DNA of 34,723 bases from Chitinophagaceae bacterium (lineage in GTDB: Bacteria > Bacteroidota > Bacteroidia > Chitinophagales > Chitinophagaceae): the NCBI GenBank assembly GCA_019747705.1, contig JAIEQM010000014.1, positions 1 to 34,723 on the forward strand, given 5' to 3'. Shown piece by piece: positions 32,180 through 34,723 of the stretch. A program made the position numbers and the translations under genes. How positions within the stretch are numbered: position 1 is the stretch's first letter; each line of letters begins with the position of its first letter. The notes below the pieces were generated by a model. The model ran no database searches. It had not been told where the DNA came from and saw only the letters and a list, made by a program, of their open reading frames with translations.

Positions 32180-33490
32180 GTGAACAGAACTTTCCAATCT
32201 TTTTCAGTAACTGATTTTTCTGAAATAAAACAGCAAATGTTGAACTGGGGTAACCGGTTCAACATTTGTGCTTTTCTGGATAACCATCAGTATCAACTGC
32301 CGGGTCACCGGCATGAATGCCTGGCAGGGTTTGGAATGGTGCAGCAGGTGCGTTGCGAAATAGTTTATGAAAACATCAACCACGGCCGTGGTAATGCACT
32401 TCAGCAATTACAACACTTTATTGATGTAACCAATGACTGGTGTTTTGGTCATTTGAGTTATGAACTGAAGAATGAAATTGAAAATCTTTCCGCAACGCAC
32501 AAAGAACAAATTGGTTTTCCGCTGCTTTATTTTTTTGTGCCGCAGTATGTAATACAGTTGAATGAAACAGAATTGAAGATTGGTTCCTTGCACAATGATC
32601 ATCTGGAAATTTATGAGCAGATAGTACAAACAAAACCGGATAAAGCACCGGCAAATTCTTCCGTTACCATACAGGAACGAATAAGCCGGGAGCAGTACAT
32701 CAGCGCTATTCAAAAAATTCAACAACATATTTTAAGAGGCGATTGTTATGAATTGAATTACTGCATGGAATTTTTTGCAGAAGATGCGTTGATTGATCCG
32801 CTGTATGTATATCAGCAACTCACCTCCATTTCGCCCAATCCGTTTTCTGCTTTTTATAAAGTTGATAACAGTTATTTGCTTTGTGCCAGCCCGGAGCGTT
32901 TTTTAAGAAAGAAGGGAAGGGAGCTATTATCTCAACCTATTAAAGGAACAGCAAAGCGGAGTGTTCACAACACAGTTGATGATGAAGATTTAAAACAGCA
33001 ATTGTACAAAAGCGAAAAAGACCGCAGTGAAAATGTAATGGTGGTGGATTTGGTGCGCAATGATCTGAGCCGTGTGTGCAAAGAAGGAACGGTGAAGGTG
33101 GAAGAGCTGTTTGGCATCTATTCTTTTCCGCAGGTGCACCAGATGATTTCAACGGTAAGTGGTGAACTGAAAGAAGATGTTTCGTTTGCTGAAATCATTC
33201 AATCCACTTTTCCCATGGGCAGCATGACGGGTGCACCCAAAAGAAAAGTACTGCAGTTGATTGATGCATATGAACTCACTGCCCGTGGCATTTTTTCCGG
33301 AGCAGTTGGATATATTTCACCGGAAAAAGATTTTGATTTGAATGTGGTGATACGGAGTATTCTTTATAACAATGATTCCCGGCATCTTTCTTACTTAGTA
33401 GGCAGCGGTATTACATGGTATAGTAATGCAGAACAGGAATATGAGGAATGTTTGTTGAAAGCGGGGGCGATAAGGAGGGTGTTGGGTTGA
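32180..33490 (+). CDS. pabB: Aminodeoxychorismate synthase component I
   Basis: The 436-residue chorismate-utilising enzyme makes 4-amino-4-deoxychorismate for folate. Seen motifs are R-G-D-C-Y-E-L-N-Y-C, S-P-E-R-F-L, Q-P-I-K-G-T-A-K-R (the PIKGT Lys typical of PabB rather than TrpE), D-L-V-R-N-D-L-S-R-V, F-P-M-G-S-M-T-G-A-P-K and G-S-G-I-T-W-Y-S. The N-terminal third is diverged, as in other PabB-like proteins. The start is GTG 32180, placed 8 bases after the acidic-protein gene; there is no earlier ATG in frame. The partner glutaminase PabA is not in the window. Confidence 0.92.
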   Translation: MNRTFQSFSVTDFSEIKQQMLNWGNRFNICAFLDNHQYQLPGHRHECLAGFGMVQQVRCEIVYENINHGRGNALQQLQHFIDVTNDWCFGHLSYELKNEIENLSATHKEQIGFPLLYFFVPQYVIQLNETELKIGSLHNDHLEIYEQIVQTKPDKAPANSSVTIQERISREQYISAIQKIQQHILRGDCYELNYCMEFFAEDALIDPLYVYQQLTSISPNPFSAFYKVDNSYLLCASPERFLRKKGRELLSQPIKGTAKRSVHNTVDDEDLKQQLYKSEKDRSENVMVVDLVRNDLSRVCKEGTVKVEELFGIYSFPQVHQMISTVSGELKEDVSFAEIIQSTFPMGSMTGAPKRKVLQLIDAYELTARGIFSGAVGYISPEKDFDLNVVIRSILYNNDSRHLSYLVGSGITWYSNAEQEYEECLLKAGAIRRVLG

Positions 33491-33544
33491 TGTATTTTGT
33501 TCTTTTTGTAGTGATGTAAGTTTTTTCTATTTTGATGTGTCAAT

Positions 33545-34060
33545 ATGCAGAGAACACACTATCCATATGAACGGAACCATGTTTACAGATATACTTTTAT
33601 AAGCCTTGGGAGGCGAAGAATAAAAAAGGTAGTTGAATTTTCACTAACGGGTATTGAAAACATTTATAATCTGGCCTTTGGCGGCATAAAGATAGATGGT
33701 ACAGTAGATGATAAAGCAAGCTCAAATAATGGCGATATTGTGCGGACCCTCTCAACTGTTATTCATATTCTAAGAGATTTTTCACTCCATCGCCCTGCAT
33801 CTGTTATTTTTTTTACAGGCAGCACAAAGCAGCGCACAAGATTGTATGCCCGTATTATTAAAACGTACTATGATGAGTTCAGCAAAGATTTTCACATAAC
33901 CGGGCTGGCCTTATACGAAAAAAGATATGCAGAAGAAATATTTACCAGGGAAAACGCTTATAAATATTCAGCTTTTTTAAGGTTTGCAGCGCTGGCTTGC
34001 CGCCCGGCAAACCTTATAGGTCTTGATAAAAATAACTACAGTGCGGCCTTTAAAAAATGA
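33545..34060 (+). CDS. DUF6934-type protein with altered C-terminus
   Basis: The 171-residue ORF matches the Bacteroidota DUF6934 pattern: Y-R-Y-T-F-I-S-L-G-R-R-R-I-K-K-V-V-E-F, then Y-N-L-A-F-G and V-I-F-F-T-G-S-T-K-Q-R-T-R-L-Y. These proteins are usually about 140-150 residues. Here the natural end around Y-K-Y-S-A-F-L-R-F runs through a hairpin (33978-34016) and into the inverted exporter fragment, which supplies the last codons (N-N-Y-S-A-A-F-K-K) from its antisense strand. So the original stop was lost when the fragment arrived. Family function unknown; often found near mobile or toxin-antitoxin-like loci. Confidence 0.65.
   Translation: MQRTHYPYERNHVYRYTFISLGRRRIKKVVEFSLTGIENIYNLAFGGIKIDGTVDDKASSNNGDIVRTLSTVIHILRDFSLHRPASVIFFTGSTKQRTRLYARIIKTYYDEFSKDFHITGLALYEKRYAEEIFTRENAYKYSAFLRFAALACRPANLIGLDKNNYSAAFKK
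33978..34016. repeat. REP-like hairpin at the fragment junction
   Basis: TAAGGTTTGC (33978-33987) pairs perfectly with GCAAACCTTA (34007-34016), and a nested TTGCC/GGCAA (33997-34001/34006-34010) lies inside. The adjoining minus-strand CAAGACCTATAAGGTTTGCC resembles dispersed terminator-like repeats in Bacteroidota. It sits 14 bases before the end of similarity to the exporter gene. Confidence 0.55.
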
Positions 34061-34597
34061 ATTCAGGTTTTCAAGAATTACACTTTCATTATTGGCATCA
34101 AGACTGTTGGTAGCTTCATCAAAAAAGATAAAATCAGGATCCCTGTAAACAGAGCGTGCAATGAGTATGCGTTGTTTCTGCCCCATACTGATGCCGTTAC
34201 CTTCTGCTCCTATCTTTGTGTTAAATCCAAGCGGTAAACTTTCAATAAACTCTTTACAGTTGGCAATTGTAACTGCACGTACCAGCCTGGTCATATCAAT
34301 TTTATCAGTACCTACTGCAATGTTCCTGGCAATGGTATCAGAAAAAATAAAACTCTCCTGCATTACTACGCCGCAATGAGAGCGCCATGTGCGGGGACTC
34401 ATATGTTCCAGCGGTGCTGAACCAATTTTTATTTCACCTTTTTGCGGTTCATAAAATTTCAATAACAATTTGAGCAGGGTTGTTTTGCCGCTTCCGCTGG
34501 TGCCAACTATGGCAGTTGTTTTTCCTTTGGGTATTTGCAGGTTGATATTTTTTAATACAGGTTCATTTCCTGCACCGGGATAGGTGAAGGAAAGATT
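34031..34597 (-). pseudogene. Inverted fragment of a C39-exporter ATPase domain
   Basis: This stretch is the reverse complement of about 5320-5886 in the exporter gene, covering Walker A, the signature and Walker B, but it ends before the H-loop and has no peptidase or membrane part. A block of roughly 400 bases (matching about 5379-5776) shows no difference when read by eye. Eight differences lie in the flanks, six of them synonymous. On its 3' side the frame runs into V-V-I-F-I-K-T-Y-K-V from a hairpin. It is best read as a remnant of a diverged paralogous exporter, partly homogenised with the intact gene, and not functional. Confidence 0.85.
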
Positions 34598-34617
34598 TTG
34601 AAGAGCTACACAAACCT

Positions 34618-34655
34618 CCTCAGCCCCCATCCGACTTCCCCCCAAGGGGGTGCAT
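34618..34655. repeat. REP-like palindrome upstream of the ATPase fragment
   Basis: A CCCCCATCCGACTTCCCCCC stretch followed by AAGGGGGTGC contains a CCCCC-AA-GGGGG core, like the repeats inserted in the linker of the intact exporter gene. It marks the other boundary of the inverted fragment. Confidence 0.5.
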
Positions 34656-34674
34656 TTAAAATTGTCGCTTTCTG

Positions 34675-34722
34675 TTAAGCTGCATTTTTAATCATCTTTA
34701 CCACCGTGTCCCACTGGCCATT
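34675..34722 (-). CDS. C-terminal tail of an unidentified minus-strand gene
   Basis: On the minus strand a frame enters from the right edge and reads N-G-Q-W-D-T-V-V-K-M-I-K-N-A-A before TAA at 34677-34675. It is too short to identify and is in a different frame from the ATPase fragment. It could also be chance. Confidence 0.25.
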   Translation of the reverse strand, partial: NGQWDTVVKMIKNAA

Positions 34723-34723
34723 C

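Noticed and set aside
34161..34379. 72-residue plus-strand ORF, also present antisense at 5537-5755
   Set aside because: Its perfect conservation comes from DNA identity of the two ATPase copies; it is antisense to Walker/signature coding sequence.
1..34723. CRISPR array or phage module
   Set aside because: No regularly spaced direct repeats and no phage structural or integrase genes were seen.

Overview
The window looks like a chromosomal segment from a Bacteroidota member, most likely a Chitinophagaceae relative. This rests on signal peptides ending in A-Q or S-Q, TonB-linked outer-membrane proteins, a GG-leader peptide family with a K-L-G-K-x-L-S-K-E-Q pattern, TlpA-type thioredoxins, two clpP genes and a DUF6934-type gene. 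Genes are AT-rich and mostly lack clear Shine-Dalgarno sites. The family-level placement is inference.

Region 1 (1-10169) is the most interesting part: a probable export locus for disulfide-rich peptides. It holds the 3' end of a thioredoxin-like (DsbA/VKOR-fusion type) gene, three short Cys-rich double-glycine precursors (A 333-530, B 1918-2154 with an in-frame TGA, C 7416-7625), two secreted TlpA-like oxidoreductases with C-x-x-C sites, a C39-peptidase ABC exporter, its HlyD-type adaptor, and a large MG2/TonB-plug-like protein. No lanthipeptide, radical-SAM or YcaO modification enzyme is visible. Together with the even Cys counts and the redox proteins, this suggests that disulfide formation is the maturation step. 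Precursors A and B share a duplicated 145-nt leader containing a hairpin with two compensatory base-pair changes, so it is probably a structured RNA. Precursor C has a different leader that can form an H-type pseudoknot. Each precursor is followed closely by a terminator-like hairpin.

Region 2 (10213-16100) is housekeeping on the minus strand: a DUF695-type secreted protein with a small partner, clpX, two clpP genes, trigger factor and tRNA-Leu(UAG), with clear intrinsic terminators.

Region 3 (16145-22980) is accessory. It holds an XRE regulator without a normal start, a lipoprotein gene interrupted by TAA, two tandem paralogous outer-membrane barrels, more barrel-like proteins, a 5'-truncated ORF, and a barrel gene frameshifted in a T8 run.

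Region 4 (23222-33490) holds a Rel/SpoT ppGpp enzyme, a TonB-dependent receptor, two methyltransferases, purA, an Asp-rich protein and pabB. At the right edge (33545-34723) a DUF6934-type gene abuts an inverted fragment of an exporter ATPase domain. The fragment is nearly identical to the one at 5.3-5.9 kb and is flanked by REP-like hairpins.
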